From Pratylenchus scribneri (taxonomy: Eukaryota; Nematoda; Chromadorea; Rhabditida; Pratylenchidae): DNA of 64,000 nt. The position numbers and the translations under genes were made by a program. The notes under the pieces are model-generated. The model ran no database searches, was not told the DNA's origin, and saw nothing but the letters and a program-made list of their open reading frames with translations. Where the stretch lies: NCBI GenBank assembly GCA_030063045.1, contig JAQSEB010000059.1, positions 3,100,001-3,164,000 of the forward strand. Direction: 5' to 3'. Below are positions 47,835 through 61,668 of this stretch, piece by piece (the stretch's first letter is position 1; each line of letters opens with the position of its first letter).

Positions 47835-49180
47835 CCTATTTTTTGTGTTTTCCGGAAAGATTCTGATTTGTGTTTTCCGGAAAGATTCTGATTTTTTTGT
47901 GTTTCATTCAATTCTGATTTTTTTGTGTTTCATTCCGGAAAGATTCTGATTTTTTTGTGTTTCATTCCGGAAAGATTCTGATTTTTTTGTGCTTTCCGGA
48001 AAGATTCTGATTTTTTGTCTTTCATTCAATTCTGATTTTTTGTGTTTTATTCCGGAAAGATTCTGATTTTTTTGTGTTTCATTCAATTCTGATTTTTTGT
48101 GTTTCATTCCGGAAATATTCTGATTTTTTGTGTTTCATTCCGGAAAGATTCTGATTTTTTTGTGCTTTCCGGAAAGATTCTGATTTTTTGTGTTTCATTC
48201 AATTCTGATTTTTTGTGTTTCATTCCGGAAAGATTCTGATTTGTGTTTTCCGGAAAGATTCTGATTTTTTGTGTTTCATTCAATTCTGATTTTTTGTGTT
48301 TCATTCCGGAAATATTCTGATTTTTTGTGTTTCATTCCGGAAAGATTCTGATTTGTGTTTTCCGGAAAGATTCTGATTTTTTGTGTTTCATTCAATTCTG
48401 ATTTTTTGTGTTTCATTCCGGAAATATTCTGATTTTTTGTGTTTCATTCAATTCTGATTTTTTGTGTTTCATTCCGGAAATATTCTGATTTTTTGTGTTT
48501 CATTCCGGAAATATTCTGATTTTTTGGTGCTTTCCGGAAAGATTCTGATTTGTGTTTTCCGGAAAGATTCTGATTTTTTGTGTTTCATTCAATTCTGATT
48601 TTTTGTGTTTCATTCCGGAAATATTCTGATTTTTTGTGTTTCATTCCGGAAGGATTCTGATTTTTTTGTGCTTTCCGGAAAGATTCTGATTTTTTGTGTT
48701 TTCCGGAAAGATTCTGATTTTTGTGTTTCATTCAATTCTGATTTCTTGTGTTTCATTCCGGAAAGATTCTGATTTTTTTGTGTTTTCCGGAAAGATTCGG
48801 ATTTTTTGTGTTTCATTCCGGAAAGATTCTGATTTTTTGTGTTTCATTCCGGAAAGATTCTGATTTTTTGTGTTTCATTCCGGAAAGATTCTGATTTTTT
48901 TGTGTTTCATTCAATTCTGATTTTTTTGTGTTTTCCGGAAAGATTATGATTTTTTGTGTTTCATTCAATTCTGATTTTTTGTATTTCATTCCGGAAAGAT
49001 TCTGATTTTTTGTGTTTTCCGGAAAGATTCTGATTTTTTGTGTTTTCTGATTTTTTGTATTTCATTCCGGAAAGATTCTGATTTCATTCAATTCTGATTT
49101 TTTGTATTTCATTCTATTCTGATTTTTTGTGTTTCATTCCGGAAATATTCTGATTTTTTATATTTTCCAGAAAGATTCTT
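47835..49180. repeat. Minisatellite array 3 upstream of hsf-1
   Basis: Tandem units of about 30-32 bases in the opposite orientation to arrays 1 and 2: ATTCTGATTTTTTGTGTTTC, then ATTCCGGAAAG or ATTCAATTCTGA. Two unit types alternate: with TTCCGGAA (sometimes GGAAATATTCTG) and with TTCAATTCTG. Read on the minus strand the core is CAAAAAATCAGAATT, shared with the other arrays. The right end decays from about 49080. The minus frames reading ETQKNQNLSG are repeat by-products. Confidence 0.95.
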
Positions 49181-49360
49181 ATCATTCCACAAAAAATTCT
49201 CTGATTTATTTGTGTCCCATTGCATAGAGAGGAATACAAATAAAAGTGAAATACATATTTATTCATGAAAATAATATAAAAAAAGATGGACAATGGATAT
49301 TTTTGGGAAAAAAAACATTTGAAAGATCACAAAATTTAAAAAGTTGGAAAAGAATTCTAA

Positions 49361-51759
49361 TCAGTTTCGTTCCAATTCTCTTTGTTCAAGGGAAAATTGG
49401 TGCCGACGTTCGAAACAAAGGAAAATGATAACCAGCGACATGGCCAAAGATAAGGCACCAAGAAGACTGGCCGGAAATGCCAAATCCTCGAGTGGAATGC
49501 ATCTTGATGGGAATTGATGGCGACGAATGGAATTTGATGGGAATTGGCCATTTATGGAGGATAATCGTCGTTTTTGGTTCAACATGGCCATTGAATGAAT
49601 CGAATCAGTGATGCCAAAATCTTTTTAAAATTTAGAATAAATTATTTTTGAGACCCGCTTTTATTAAAATTGATATTCTCAAAAGTGGACCATATTTTTG
49701 TTTTTTCCATTAAATTCATTGGGGAATTTCCCTTGAATTTTATGAAATGAATCATTCCTCTCGTACCAATTTCTGGATCGAAAATATCCATTTGAGGTGC
49801 CCGAACATCCACTTCCGCAAATCCTCCACCATTTTCCCCTTCTTCCTCTGCTACTGGGGCCAATGCCCTTCGAGTTAATCGAGGCTTTTGTTGCGACAAA
49901 TCTGGGCATTTTGGAATCTGTATGAGGATTCAACGATGAATTCTTTGAACATATATTTTTGAGTGAAAACCGGGCATTCGCCGTCACGAATATCCAAACG
50001 AATGGAACATTGGAAATTGACGACCACTCGATCGGCAAACTGTAAAAAAATGGACAATTTATCAAGAAGAATATCATTGAATATATTGAATTTGCCTTGA
50101 AGGCATGCGCCTCTTTTTGTGCCTCCAAAGGCCCAGGGCCATATTCCAAATTGTCCAGCAAATAGCGATCAATGGCACAGCTAAAAAATATGTGGTTTTT
50201 GAACTTGGTTATTCCGGGAAATTAAGCAAATTAATTTTATGGGATAAATTAGTTTCGAATATTTGCTAATATGTCCATAATATATGAAGGATTTATTCGC
50301 CCACCCTTCATCCGTGAGAATTTGGAATTCGGTTCCGGACCCATCCTCCACAAAGCAAGAATGTACGGTCATGCACCAAAGGTCGGGGGCAGTTGAATCG
50401 CAGACCCTTCAAATTAATGAACAAATTAATTAGGAATTAATTTTAACTAAATTGCCTAAGAAACCACCTATCATACTTATAAAAACCCTTTTATCAAAGG
50501 AAGGGGATGCTTTTTAGGTCCATTATCATATGATGCAAGAAAAAAAAAACAAAGAGTTAATTTTTTTAACAAAAATACTATTAAAAAGATCCAATAAAAT
50601 GCATTCGCCCCACCAAGCAACCAACCATTTATGGAGCAATTTGCTCCCGACGGACACCACAGAAACGGGCTCCCGATTCGTTGGGTCCACCACCTCGTAT
50701 CGACAACGGGGCATTTCCGCGAATTCGGTGAATGGTTGTAGGGTGTTTGGCTCCACCGTAATTGGGAATGTCACCGTTTTTTCGGCCTCCATGTAGAAAC
50801 ACGAAATTTCATATCCCTTTTAATTGGTGAATTATTGGACAAATTTTGGTACTTTTGAATTCCCTCTAATCATTTTCCCAATCAATTTACCCGGTCCACT
50901 TTTGTGATGAATTCATCGTGGAAGCTTATCATCACTTTGACATTAACGAAAAGGCCAGGAGGATTTTGCTGCAGGGGAAATTTGTTTAGTGACCAAACCA
51001 CAAAAATTTGAATTCTTTAAATTTGATAAATGGAAAAAGGCTTCGAAAAAATTCACATTATAATTTAGAAATTAACTTGTTAATTGCATGTTATTTAAAA
51101 ACTTTAAACTTATTTATGAAATCACTGGCGAAATTTTAAAAAGGGGATTTTGATGCCGAATTTGACATAATTTTGCTTTGAATTTCCCCTCAAAAACCGA
51201 CGGAACGAATTGTGACCACTCCGCAACGGTCCTTGCGAACAATTATGGACGTTGATTTTTTGCCCACATCCCTGGAGACGCAATCACTTTCATTGGCATG
51301 GCCAACAACAAAAACTCGGCCCTTTAATAGGGGAAAAAAAGAGGAATTGAATTGAACGGAATTGAATATCATTTCGATGGATGCCTTCTGCTGAATTCCC
51401 TTTTTAATGATTCCCACCTACAAAATCAACCATTCCCTTCAAAATGAGAAGATAAAATGTATCAATTTTTATGATGAAATGGAACAAATTACCCTTTCCT
51501 TTTTCAATTCAACAAATTAATAATAAAACCATGAAGGAAGCATATTTGTTCATAAAGCAGTACTGCTTTTTTTTTGCCTCACCTGGAATGTGTCCTCTGT
51601 CAAAAAGACCACTTCAATGTCGTCTTGACCACATTCCACTTCGGCCTTTCCAACTTGTCCATTCGGAATTGGAATTGCCCGACAACAAGAATTTAGGATG
51701 ATAATGAGGCAAATTATGGACAAAAAATGTGCAGAATATTTTAGGAGAATTTGGGACAT
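49361..51759 (-). CDS. Cuticlin-like full-length ZP-domain membrane protein
   Basis: Multi-exon gene starting MSQILLKYSAHFLSIICLII (signal peptide) at 51759. ZP-N: AEVECGQDDIEVVFLTEDTF, GRVFVVGHANESDCVSRDVG, RCGVVTIRSV, then VNVKVMISFHDEFITKVDRV and YEISCFYMEAEKTVTFPI. ZP-C: PRCRYEVVDPTNREPVSVVS, GSKLLHKW, LWCMTVHSCFVEDGSG, ILTDEGCAIDRYLLDNLEYG, FADRVVVNFQCSIRLDIRDG, then IPKCPDLSQQKP. Basic processing sites follow (RLTRRALAP; LNQKRRLSS), then a membrane span (ASLLGALSLAMSLVIIFLCF) and a short tail to TGA at 49361. This is the standard nematode cuticlin layout: cleavage releases a ZP protein that polymerises in the cuticle. Exon joins in the middle of the ZP domain are by frame. Confidence 0.88.
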
Positions 51760-52998
51760 TTTTGGACGAAAAAACTATTGGGAACGGAAATTGATAGTTG
51801 AATTTATATGGGCCGATGGATTGTTGATTTCCTTTTGAGAATTGGTTTATCCATGTATTTTTTTTTCGATTAATGCGCGGCAAATATGAAGTAATTTTTT
51901 GGATCGCCTCCTTTTTGCTAAATTTAAATTTGGACCGTAATAACTTGGCTAATGAATTGATTTTTCACTTGAGGGAAGGGAATGCATTTCAATAAGTAAA
52001 ATTTAAATGTGCAAAATGCTATCGATGTACCTTAGAATTAGAATCCAGAGGGAGGAAAGGAATGCCCCATCGAAAGCATAATGAATATTTAGGGTGGAAT
52101 GGAATTAGGGTGTTGATATTTTTTAGAAGGAATTTGTGAATGAAGATGGCCGATTAGATTTGTTTTTTTTTGTTTCTGAAGAATGAACAATAATAATTTT
52201 GGTGGTCCAATCCAATCCAATCAAAGGGGAATTGGGGAAGATGAAGCAGCGGCAAAACACCGAACAATTTGTCAATGCCAACTCGGGAAGGGGAGGCTGG
52301 AACGGGATTGGCGAGAAGCATTGGGGAAAGGAAGACAAATTGGAGGAATTTTGCCTCTGGGGAAGAGCGCCGCGGTCGACATCGACGAGAAAGGTTGGAG
52401 AAGCTTGATATGATCCGCCACCCCTCCCCCCTCCTTTCGTGATGATCGCCAAGGCCTGTGCAGCCGCAATAATTCCGCCAGCCTCCAAAAATGGTTGTTT
52501 TTGTGCCCACAAGGATGCGTTATAGAAAGTGAGTCGATCATCGCGAAAAGTGGCTAATAAAATTAGGTGGATGAGGGGATTGAATATGAACTATGAAGAT
52601 GGTTCAATCCAAGGTAGGAAAATTGCATTTGATGGTATTACTTGTTTTTTTTTGGGGGGGGGGGGGGGTCAAGTTCGAATTAGAAATGCACGAATGGAAC
52701 ATCGAATATGTGCAAGTTCGACATTTTTTGTTACAATTTATTGATAAATTGTCATTAAAAATCGTTGATTTTAGGCCAAAAAATGGATTGATCAATTTTA
52801 TTTGAATTAATTTAATTCCATTAAAACAATTTAATTAAACATCATTCATCATATTAAATTATTTATTTTCTATTTATAATTAATTATGAACAAATTTCTG
52901 ATGGGTAAAAGGAAATTTATATGAATTTTTGGGACAAAAAATAGAAAGGTAATCGACATTTTCATAAAAATGGAGACCCGCTTCAATTTTGAACAAAT
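51760..52998. other. Intergenic with one unresolved minus frame
   Basis: Between the cuticlin start and the ccpp-1 stop. After an acceptor-like TTATTAG (minus, about 52556), a frame reads TFRDDRLTFYNASLWAQKQP, then FLEAGGIIAAAQALAIITKG and a Gly-rich stretch. It looks somewhat protein-like but I cannot find its start or a family. A run of G (about 52657-52668) follows on the plus strand. Status open. Confidence 0.3.
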
Positions 52999-55900
52999 TT
53001 ATTCATCAACTTCTGCCACCATTGGGGCTAATTTTGTTGAATCGGTGGTTTCCCATAATTGGAGCAATCCTTCGACCAATTCTGTGCCCATTCTCTTCAA
53101 ATCGGCAATCGAAATCTGCAAATTATGATTTCAAATTAAATTTAAATAATAATATATTTTTAATAATTAGTTAATTAATTTAATCCACCTGAGTTCCGGC
53201 TTTTGGCCCTTGGTCAAATCCCCAATAACTTGATTCCATTGTGTAGACTCTTTCCAGCCCAAATTGACGCCAACAAGCCACACGGGCCGAATATTCTTTT
53301 GGTTTGGTGATGGAAAATGCGCAATCTTTCAGTGCAAATGAGTCCGAAATCTGCGAGAAATAAAAATAATTTTTAAATATTCGAATATTCACTTTATCCA
53401 AAATTTCTGGCAATAATGAAAATTGTCGGCCTCCCGAATTTTGTTGATGGTCCGATTGTCGCCATGACTCCTCCGGATTATTGCCATACATAAAAATATT
53501 CGCCTTCCGTGAGTGTCCATGCAAATCGATGAAGGCGAATGGCCGTTTTTGGAGTACATCGATCTAAAAATAATTAAAAGTTTAATTTATTTTAATATAT
53601 TACTCACCGCATATTGAAGAATTCCTTTGGCATGGAAAATGGTTGGATGCAAATTCGGTTGTGGATCATTCCAAACTCGGTTTAGGTCTTGGCCGGACAG
53701 AGAACAACGATGGCTGAAATAAAATTAAAATACTTTTAAAGAATATTTTTTATTTTCTTGCCTTCCATTGATGACGCCATCCGGATTGAGCATTGGGATC
53801 AATTTGAACAAAAAATGTTCTTTTGCCCTCAAAGCCAATGGATGGTTGGAGAGAAGAAATTGGATGAGCCCTGAAAATTAAAAAAATATTAAAATAAATT
53901 ATTAAATATGATATTTTATATATTAATTTAATAAATTAAATTTAATATTTTTGCTGACCATGCATAATCCATGAGCTGTTCGTTTCGCCGGGATGCACTC
54001 TGGCAGTGATCAAAATAATTTGCCTTGAGGCTATTGCAAATTTTGAATTGCTAAAATTGGTGATTGTGAGCAGAGGAATGGGCACTCGGGCAAGGGAATG
54101 GCACAATATTTGGCGGCGAATTTGCATATTTATTCCCGTGGCATTTGACGAAATCCAACGTTCCAAAGTGCACTGAAATTGAAGGGAAAAAATAAAGGGA
54201 ATTACGATTATAATTAAATAATTATTTTAATTTATTTAATTTAAAATGGTTATAAAAATATTATAATTTGAAATAAGGGAATTATTCAAATTCTACCTGT
54301 AATCTTGTATAAGTGTAGGGGAAATGATATGCAATGTAGCAAATGTCACCATCGTAGGGAAAATGCAATGTGAAACGAAGGGAGAAAAAATTGCTGAAAA
54401 ACAAAAAATAAAGCATAAAAATATTTTAATAAACCAACCGATTTTCTAATTCTATTTTATTAGCCTTTAAATCTTTTTTGCCATTTTCCGTTGATCCAAA
54501 TGAATTGTCCTTTGTCTTTGCCATCGTTGCTGAATGCGTTCGGTGACGCTAAAACAAATATGAATATTTTATTTGATTAGATAAAATACCGGAGATGAGG
54601 CCAAACATTCATCATTTTGAGTAGAAATTTCTAATTTCAATCCTTGATTGGATTTTAGTTCGGGTATGGCATATAAATTACGAAAATAGCTGATTTGAGT
54701 GCCGGCTCTAATCCAACCTGGACGACCATGCCGAACAGCCTCTGCCACGGAAAAGAAGACTGGCTGCATTCCTGTTAATAATTTTTAAAATTAATTTAAA
54801 AAGTTGAACATTTTTTATTAAAAATAAATAAAATTATTAATTATAAAATATTCTAAATTAAATTTATTAACAAAAATAATAACAAACCACGTGAAAACAT
54901 TGAGACCGATTTAAGGCAATTGACAATTTCGAAGGTGTAGCCTAGTCCAGGACGCATTCCGGACACTTCAAAATAAAACCATTGAAAATGTGGGGATTGT
55001 TGATTTATGTCCGGAGACAAAACAAGTTCATATTCTGTTGGGCCAGTCTATAATTTGAAGGAATAAAATTTATAAAACATTTATATTAAAATATTTTATT
55101 AAAATGCAATCCAATAATTAAATTAAATTAATAAAATTATCCAACCTACCTGAATAGCTTTACGCAAATTTCCACTCTCAAAACGACTTTCAAATCGTAA
55201 ATGGTCAATGTGGCTATTTCCATTTTTATTTAGTGTAACATATTCTGCATCTTTATTATTCAATGTTGAGGGCATTTTCATATGTTCAGCCAATTCATCC
55301 AAATCATAAACAATGCGATGTTTGAATAAAGCATCATTACCAATTTCATTTTTATCTGCTGATTTTTGTTGCTGGCTTCGATAATGATTGGTCATTTTTT
55401 GGACGATTAATTGGCTAAAAATTAGTAAAAAATAATTTAATTAAAAATTTTAATAAAAATCTAAAAAAGGTTAAGGTTTTCTATTTGATTCCAATCATAA
55501 TTAGCTAATAACACAAAAAATCAGAATTATCTAAAAACACGAAAAATTAGAATGAATAAAACACAAAAATCAGAATTAGCTAAAAACACAAAAATCAGAA
55601 TGAATAAAACACAAAAATCAGAATTAAACTAGAAACAAAAAATCAGAATTAACTAAAAACACAAAAATCAGAATTAAACTAAAAACAAAAAAATCAGAAT
55701 GAATAAAACACAAAAATCAGAATTAGCTAAAAACACAAAAAATCAGAATGAATAAAACACAAAAAATCAGAATTAACTAAAAATACAAAAAATCAGAATT
55801 AACTAAAAACACAAAAAATCAGAATTAACTAAAAACACAAAAAATCAGAATTAACTAAAAACACAAAAAATCAGAATTAACTAAAAACACAAAAAATCAG

Positions 55901-58900
55901 AATTAACTAAAAACACAAAAAATCAGAATGAATAAAACACAAAAAATCAGAATGAATAAAACACAAAAATCAGAATTAAACTAAAAACACAAAAATCAGA
56001 ATTAGCTAAAAACACAAAAATCAGAATTAGCTAAAAACAAAAAATCAGAATTAGCTAAAAACACAAAAATCAGAATTAGCTAAAAACACAAAAAATCAGA
56101 ATTAACTAAAAACACAAAAAATCAGAATTAACTAAAAACACAAAAAATCAGAATTAACTAAAAACACAAAAAATCAGAATTAACTAAAAACACAAAAAAT
56201 CAGAATTAACTAAAAACACAAAAAATCAGAATTAACTAAAAACACAAAAAATCAGAATTAACTAAAAACACAAAAATCAGAATTAGCTAAAAATAAAAAA
56301 TCAGAATTAACTAAAAACACAAAAAATCAGAATTAACTAAAAACACAAAAAATCAGAATTAACTAAAAACACAAAAAATCAGATTTAACTAAAAACACAA
56401 AAAATCAGAATTAACTAAAAACACAAAAAATCAGAATTAACTAAAAACACAAAAAATCAGAATGAATAAAACACAAAAAATCAGAATTAGCTAAAAACAC
56501 AAAAAATCAGAATTAACTAAAAACACAAAAAATCAGAATGAATAAAACACAAAAATCAGAATTAACTAAAAACACAAATTTTAAAAAAATTAGAAATCGA
56601 AATTGGTAGAATGAATCTTCTCTTTATTTAATTTTTTACCGCATTGATTCAGGTGAAGCAGTAATATCATTATTTTCTTTTGGTGCATTGTTTCCAAATA
56701 GAATTCTTTCATCAGTGGAATTCGTTGCATTGCCAAATGAAAATGAGGCCATTGGTCCCATCAATTTGTCGGATACATCCAACAATTCGGGATAAGCAAT
56801 TTTGATGAATGGAATAATGGAACGAGTCAAACGATGGCATGGATCGGTCTATAAAGAAAAAATGATGTGAATTTTCAAATATTATTTCTTACCATCCAAT
56901 GGCGTCGAACAATTTGTTCAAGGCTCAAAATTGCCTCAGGAGAATTTTGATTGATCATTTTTGTAGAAGTAAATTCATCCGGAATTGTTGAATCATTTTC
57001 CATTTGGTTGATTTCGGCAAACATTTTCTGATAATTCATCTGTAAATTTAAGAATTAATATTGTCAATTTATCAAAGATGGTAGGAATGGAATCCAATAC
57101 CCCTAATAAAAAAAATAGAATTAACGAACAAACAATTCCACGGGCTGTTGTCGATTGTATTGTTCAACGGCACGTGCCGAACCCAATGGAGGTTTCCCAT
57201 TACTATCATTGCGTTGTTTCAAATTTTCTTCATCTTCATTATCCTCCTCATTATAGCCAATTTGGCCGCCGCTTAAATTGCCGCCACTACAAGACATCAT
57301 TGAATCTTCGCCCAGTAGGTCAATTTCGGCGCCGGTGGTCGCCGTTGACCAGAAGCCATAATCTTCATCTAAAAATATGTGGGGGAAATAATAAAAATTC
57401 AAAGAAACAATTTTAATTTTTTATATTTTATGTAATTTTTATCATATTTATTATGGTTTTAGTCTAAAACTCACCACTACTATGACCATCCTCCTCATCT
57501 TCTTCAATTTCCCCTCTTTCTTGTTGACGACTTTTTGGTGATTTAATATTTTTTTGGTTTTTCTGCTTTGGAGTTGTCGATTTTCGCTGCTCTTTTGATT
57601 CCATTTTGGACAAAGGTTTTGGTAAAGCAAATTTGATTGGGAATTTGTCAAGTCCGTAGGGGAATTGTTGAGCTGGAAGGCAACGAAGACAAAGGGCACA
57701 AAGTGAATCCTGAATTAAATTTATTATTAGCTGCTTTATTTGGTTAAATTGTTTTCTTTTGATAAAATAAAATTATTTAAAATATTCTAAAAATGTATTC
57801 CCCACCTGCAGTTGTAAATTGGAGGAATCGGCAGTTGGCCTTCCCTTTTCCATTTTGTTTTGTTCCTCCTCCTCTTTGGCCATTTCAGCAATGAACATTT
57901 CGCACATATCCAATGCAGAAAGTGAAATTAGTTGGTCGCGTCCTTTCTCTGGAAAATGCAAAATTTAATTACTAATTAAAATTTAAATATTTAAAAATAT
58001 ATTTTTGGTGATCTTTTGACAAATGGTGATTTATTTTATTTTATATTAAAATTATAAATGTTTTCACTTGTTTTAGCAAATTGCCGGAGTGAGGCCAATG
58101 CAATCAAAGCAATTTCTTGATGGACCAAATCTTGTCGACGTCTTTGGAAATTTGTCTCGAAAATTGTTTTTAACACTGGCAAACACTGATGGTCAAGTAA
58201 TTGTGATTTATTACGTTCTTTGATTGGTTGAAGGGAAATGTATTTAAAAAAAAATTAATTTATTTTGAATGTTTTTAAACCTATTTAAACACCTATCTTC
58301 TTCTTCTTTTTTTTGATTAAAACCACTCTGTTTGAAGTCAATAGAAAAAATATTGGATTACTTTTTTGCTTAATCCAAACAAAATGAACTTTTATGTTTG
58401 ATTTTAGTTTGTGTGCTTTAAGGTGTCAGTCGTGAAAATCACATAATTCATTTATCCTGCAAGGAAATAGAGGAAGAGGAAAAGGGGCCAAAAAACAAAA
58501 GATAAGTAGGAAGAAGGAAATAGGGCGAGTCCCAATGAGCAAATGGCGAAAAATGGTTACCAATTTGTTTGGGGGAATGAGGGATTAAAAAGCGTTAAAA
58601 ACACTCCATTTTCCATTTGATCCTAATTACTTAACTTCTAATAAATATTTTTACCTATCAATTATTTGAGGAAGACTAACAAGAAATATGGATGGATATT
58701 TAAATGGATTAAACTTTGGAAATATATCCAAAATAATAAACCAATTTGACTTTAAATTGTGATTTTTGGTGTTGGAAAGAAAAAACAAATTCCAACGTTT
58801 TATTATTGTCAAAATGGAATGAATATTAATCGATTAATGTAAAAAAGGAAAATTGGTTGGACTATAAAATTGTTGATTGATGTGTTTTTGTTTTGTGCGC

Positions 58901-61303
58901 TCAAATTAAAGTCCAAATTTGCAAATATTTTTAGATAAATAAAACATAGTAAAATTTTATAGTGGTTTTTTAATTTTATGGAATTTATTAAAACTGACTA
59001 ATTTTTGTGAGGAAGAAGAGGCCTTCCATCAATCGGGCCATTTTGGTTGCCCCAACATTCCCGCCGGTGTTGGAATTTGCCAACATCGAGGATAATAATA
59101 ATAATTCATCATCTTCTTTTGGCCCATCATTTGCCATTGGGAGGAGGAAATGGCCAACGCAATTTGAGGAATTGATGCTTTTTGGAGAATAAAATTGGTT
59201 GCCAATTTCGTCAATCAAATGTTTTTGTGAATTCAATGATTTCTCTTGCTCAATGGATGCGTGGAAATTTAATGTGAAAACAAAACGTTGAGCAAAATTT
59301 CGTTCTTTGCTAAAGATTTGAGCGTTTCGACCTGAAGGAAATGGAGAAAATGTAAATAAAAAAATGTTTTGACGATGAATTTTAATAGAAAAATTGTTTC
59401 TTTTTTTATTCACACAATTTTTGGAATTTTTGTAAGGCTCAAATTACATGAAACAATGTCTTATTTGATATGGTTTAAAATTAAAAGTAACATTTTAATA
59501 AAAAAAATCCTAGCAATAAATTAATAATTTAAAACCAACTTGATCTCAAACAACGGACAGTCAATCGAAGCAAATTAATTGAATTGTAAATTGTTGGGGG
59601 CCCTGTCCCGCCGATTCCATCCAATTTTGATGGCAAAAGAACATTGGCGGCCAATGTTGGCAAAATTCCATTCAGACGAATTTTAAGGGCAAATTTACGG
59701 TCTGAAAGTTGGATGAGATTTTTCCCAAAATTATCCCCATTTTCACCTTTTACAGCGACACATAATAAAGTGCGGGCCAAATAGTCCAATGCGAATTGGC
59801 CAATGCTCATCCCATTTGGCAATAATCGATCATCAATATATTTTTGCCTTTCTAATTTGGCTTTGATTGCCCGCAGGCAATGGCTGCTCCCATCCAATTT
59901 GGCACAAAGCCGTAGTCGACGTTGGACCACTATTCTTTTAAAATTCATTTTCAAATTCCATACCAGCCATTTTAGAATTTTTCACAAAGCCTTGAAGCAA
60001 ACGGCACAAAACAATTGCGGTCAACGCATCATCGGTGAACTGCAAAAAATTTAAAAAAATTAAATTCGATGGTTTATTTTTGCGTATGATTTTGATCTAT
60101 TTTTTGATATTTTTCTAGTATTTAATTTTCTCTGATAAATTTTCTGCATTTTCTCAAGTAGCGCTATGTCCTTTCTCCCAATTTATATCAAAGTATAGAA
60201 ATGGCTCGAATTACCACTTAAAATTCAATAAATTTGTTTTGTGGTGTCCTTTTTACAAACCTCGATCGCCCTAAACAATCTTTGCAGCATTTCCGCACCA
60301 TTCCCTTTACTGCTTGGAATAATGTTGCTATTGTTCATCATAGTCGCCATTTTCGTTGTTGATTTCTTCCTTTTGCTAATGTCCTGTTGTTGTTGTTGTG
60401 AAGTTGATGGAACCATTTGATGCTGTTGGCTTCCAAAATTTGAATTTGTTAATTTATTTTTATTCTTCCCTCCTTTGTTTCCTATTTTCTTGGTTGTTTC
60501 TCGTCTCTCTAAAGTATTCCGATTTGTTTTTGTTGTCGATTTTCTTGGAGAACATTGCAAAACATTTTTACGGCTGCTGCTTGGAATTGTTGTGATTGAA
60601 TTATTGGAGGATGCGGATTTGGATGTGGAGAGGAAACTGGAATAGAATTTGAGAGAAAAATGAATTAATTTTTAGGAAAAAATTTTTATTTAATTATTTT
60701 TTAAGCTTTGCTTTTTGTTATGAATTTTGGGTAAAATTTGAATTAATTGATTTTAATTCTTATTTATGTTTATATAATATTGTCCTAAATAATATATCCA
60801 AACACTACTTTTTAATCGGTCTTAAGCATTTATAATTGGCTTACCTGTAAATGCCAGAATGATATTCCAATTCGGGAATATTGACTAATTGGCTGAGAAT
60901 ATAGCGGGCAATTGATCGTTGCTCCAATGGATTTGATCCACTCAAACAAAGATGAATTAAAAATTCATAGATGGAAGTGAGTTCTGCTGCTTCGCCAGAA
61001 TGATATTGTTTTTGCCTTTCGATTTGCTGATGATTAGCTTTGGTAGAAGTGCTGAAATTTTGGATATTAAAAATGTTATTGCAAGATTTTTGTGGGTTAT
61101 TAGATAAAAACCACAATTATATCTATTTTTAATTAAATAAATGTTTTAAAGAATTTAAATTACACAAGAATGATGAATCCCCTTTTTTGTAATTTCACTA
61201 TTGCTTTTTGTATTGTATTCCATAAAATAACTAACCTTGAATTTTTTCTGTTCTTAGGCAATGGGATTTTTGAAGAAACAAATTTTGTATGTCGATTTGT
61301 CAT
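52999..61303 (-). CDS. ccpp-1: Cytosolic carboxypeptidase CCPP-1 (AGTPBP1/CCP1 family)
   Basis: Largest gene in the window, about 20 exons over 8.3 kb. The start at 61303 reads [20 protein letters not shown]. The N-terminal part is helical-repeat-like ([74 protein letters not shown]) with a low-complexity insert near 60.3-60.6 kb. The carboxypeptidase part follows: [67 protein letters not shown] (zinc His/Glu), [43 protein letters not shown] (zinc His) and YTMESSYWG (catalytic Glu). CCP1 enzymes shorten tubulin polyglutamate tails and matter in cilia and neurons. One intron (about 55420-56640) holds minisatellite array 4. Exact exon ends in the N-terminal third are uncertain. Confidence 0.88.
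55500..56575. repeat. Minisatellite array 4 inside a ccpp-1 intron
   Basis: Tandem units of about 25-28 bases: ACACAAAAAATCAGAATT, then AACTAAAA or AGCTAAAA, or the variant ACACAAAAATCAGAATGAAT followed by AAAA. It shares the CAAAAAATCAGAATT core with arrays 1-3 but lacks TTCCGGAA. Homogeneous runs (for example 55790-55920 and 56090-56280) suggest recent local expansion. It fills most of the intron before the exon starting [12 protein letters not shown]. Confidence 0.95.
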
Positions 61304-61668
61304 TTTACAAAATTGATAAGAAATATTTTATGGCAAGCTTTTATTCAATACGTTTTTGACATTCAGCTGGAAAGTTGTGGAAGCGAAAACCCAAAATTAT
61401 ATAAATTTGAACATCTGAAATCATATTATTATATTTTATAAAAATCATCAAATGAAATTGTATTTTTTTTGATAATGACAAAAAAGCTGTAAAAGCAATA
61501 CATAGTTTAGAAAAAAATTTATCAATCAACAAACTATTAATGTAATGGATTGATGAAAGGGATATGACTCAAAAAAAAAGCTAATGAAAGTAAAATATGT
61601 CGTGTTTTTTTCCAAAAATTCCATCTATTCCTGAATGAGAACATAGAAGCCCGTCCGTCACCAGTCGA
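61304..61668. other. Region between KGD4 stop and ccpp-1 start
   Basis: Same-strand gap of 365 bases, AT-rich; the minus frame at 61341-61532 is Phe/Ile-rich and unsupported. Probably KGD4 3'UTR and ccpp-1 promoter. Confidence 0.5.

Noticed and set aside
47904..48816. Minus-strand frames spelling ETQKNQNLSG repeats
   Set aside because: They exist only because the repeat unit lacks stops in that frame; no start context, splice sites or family.
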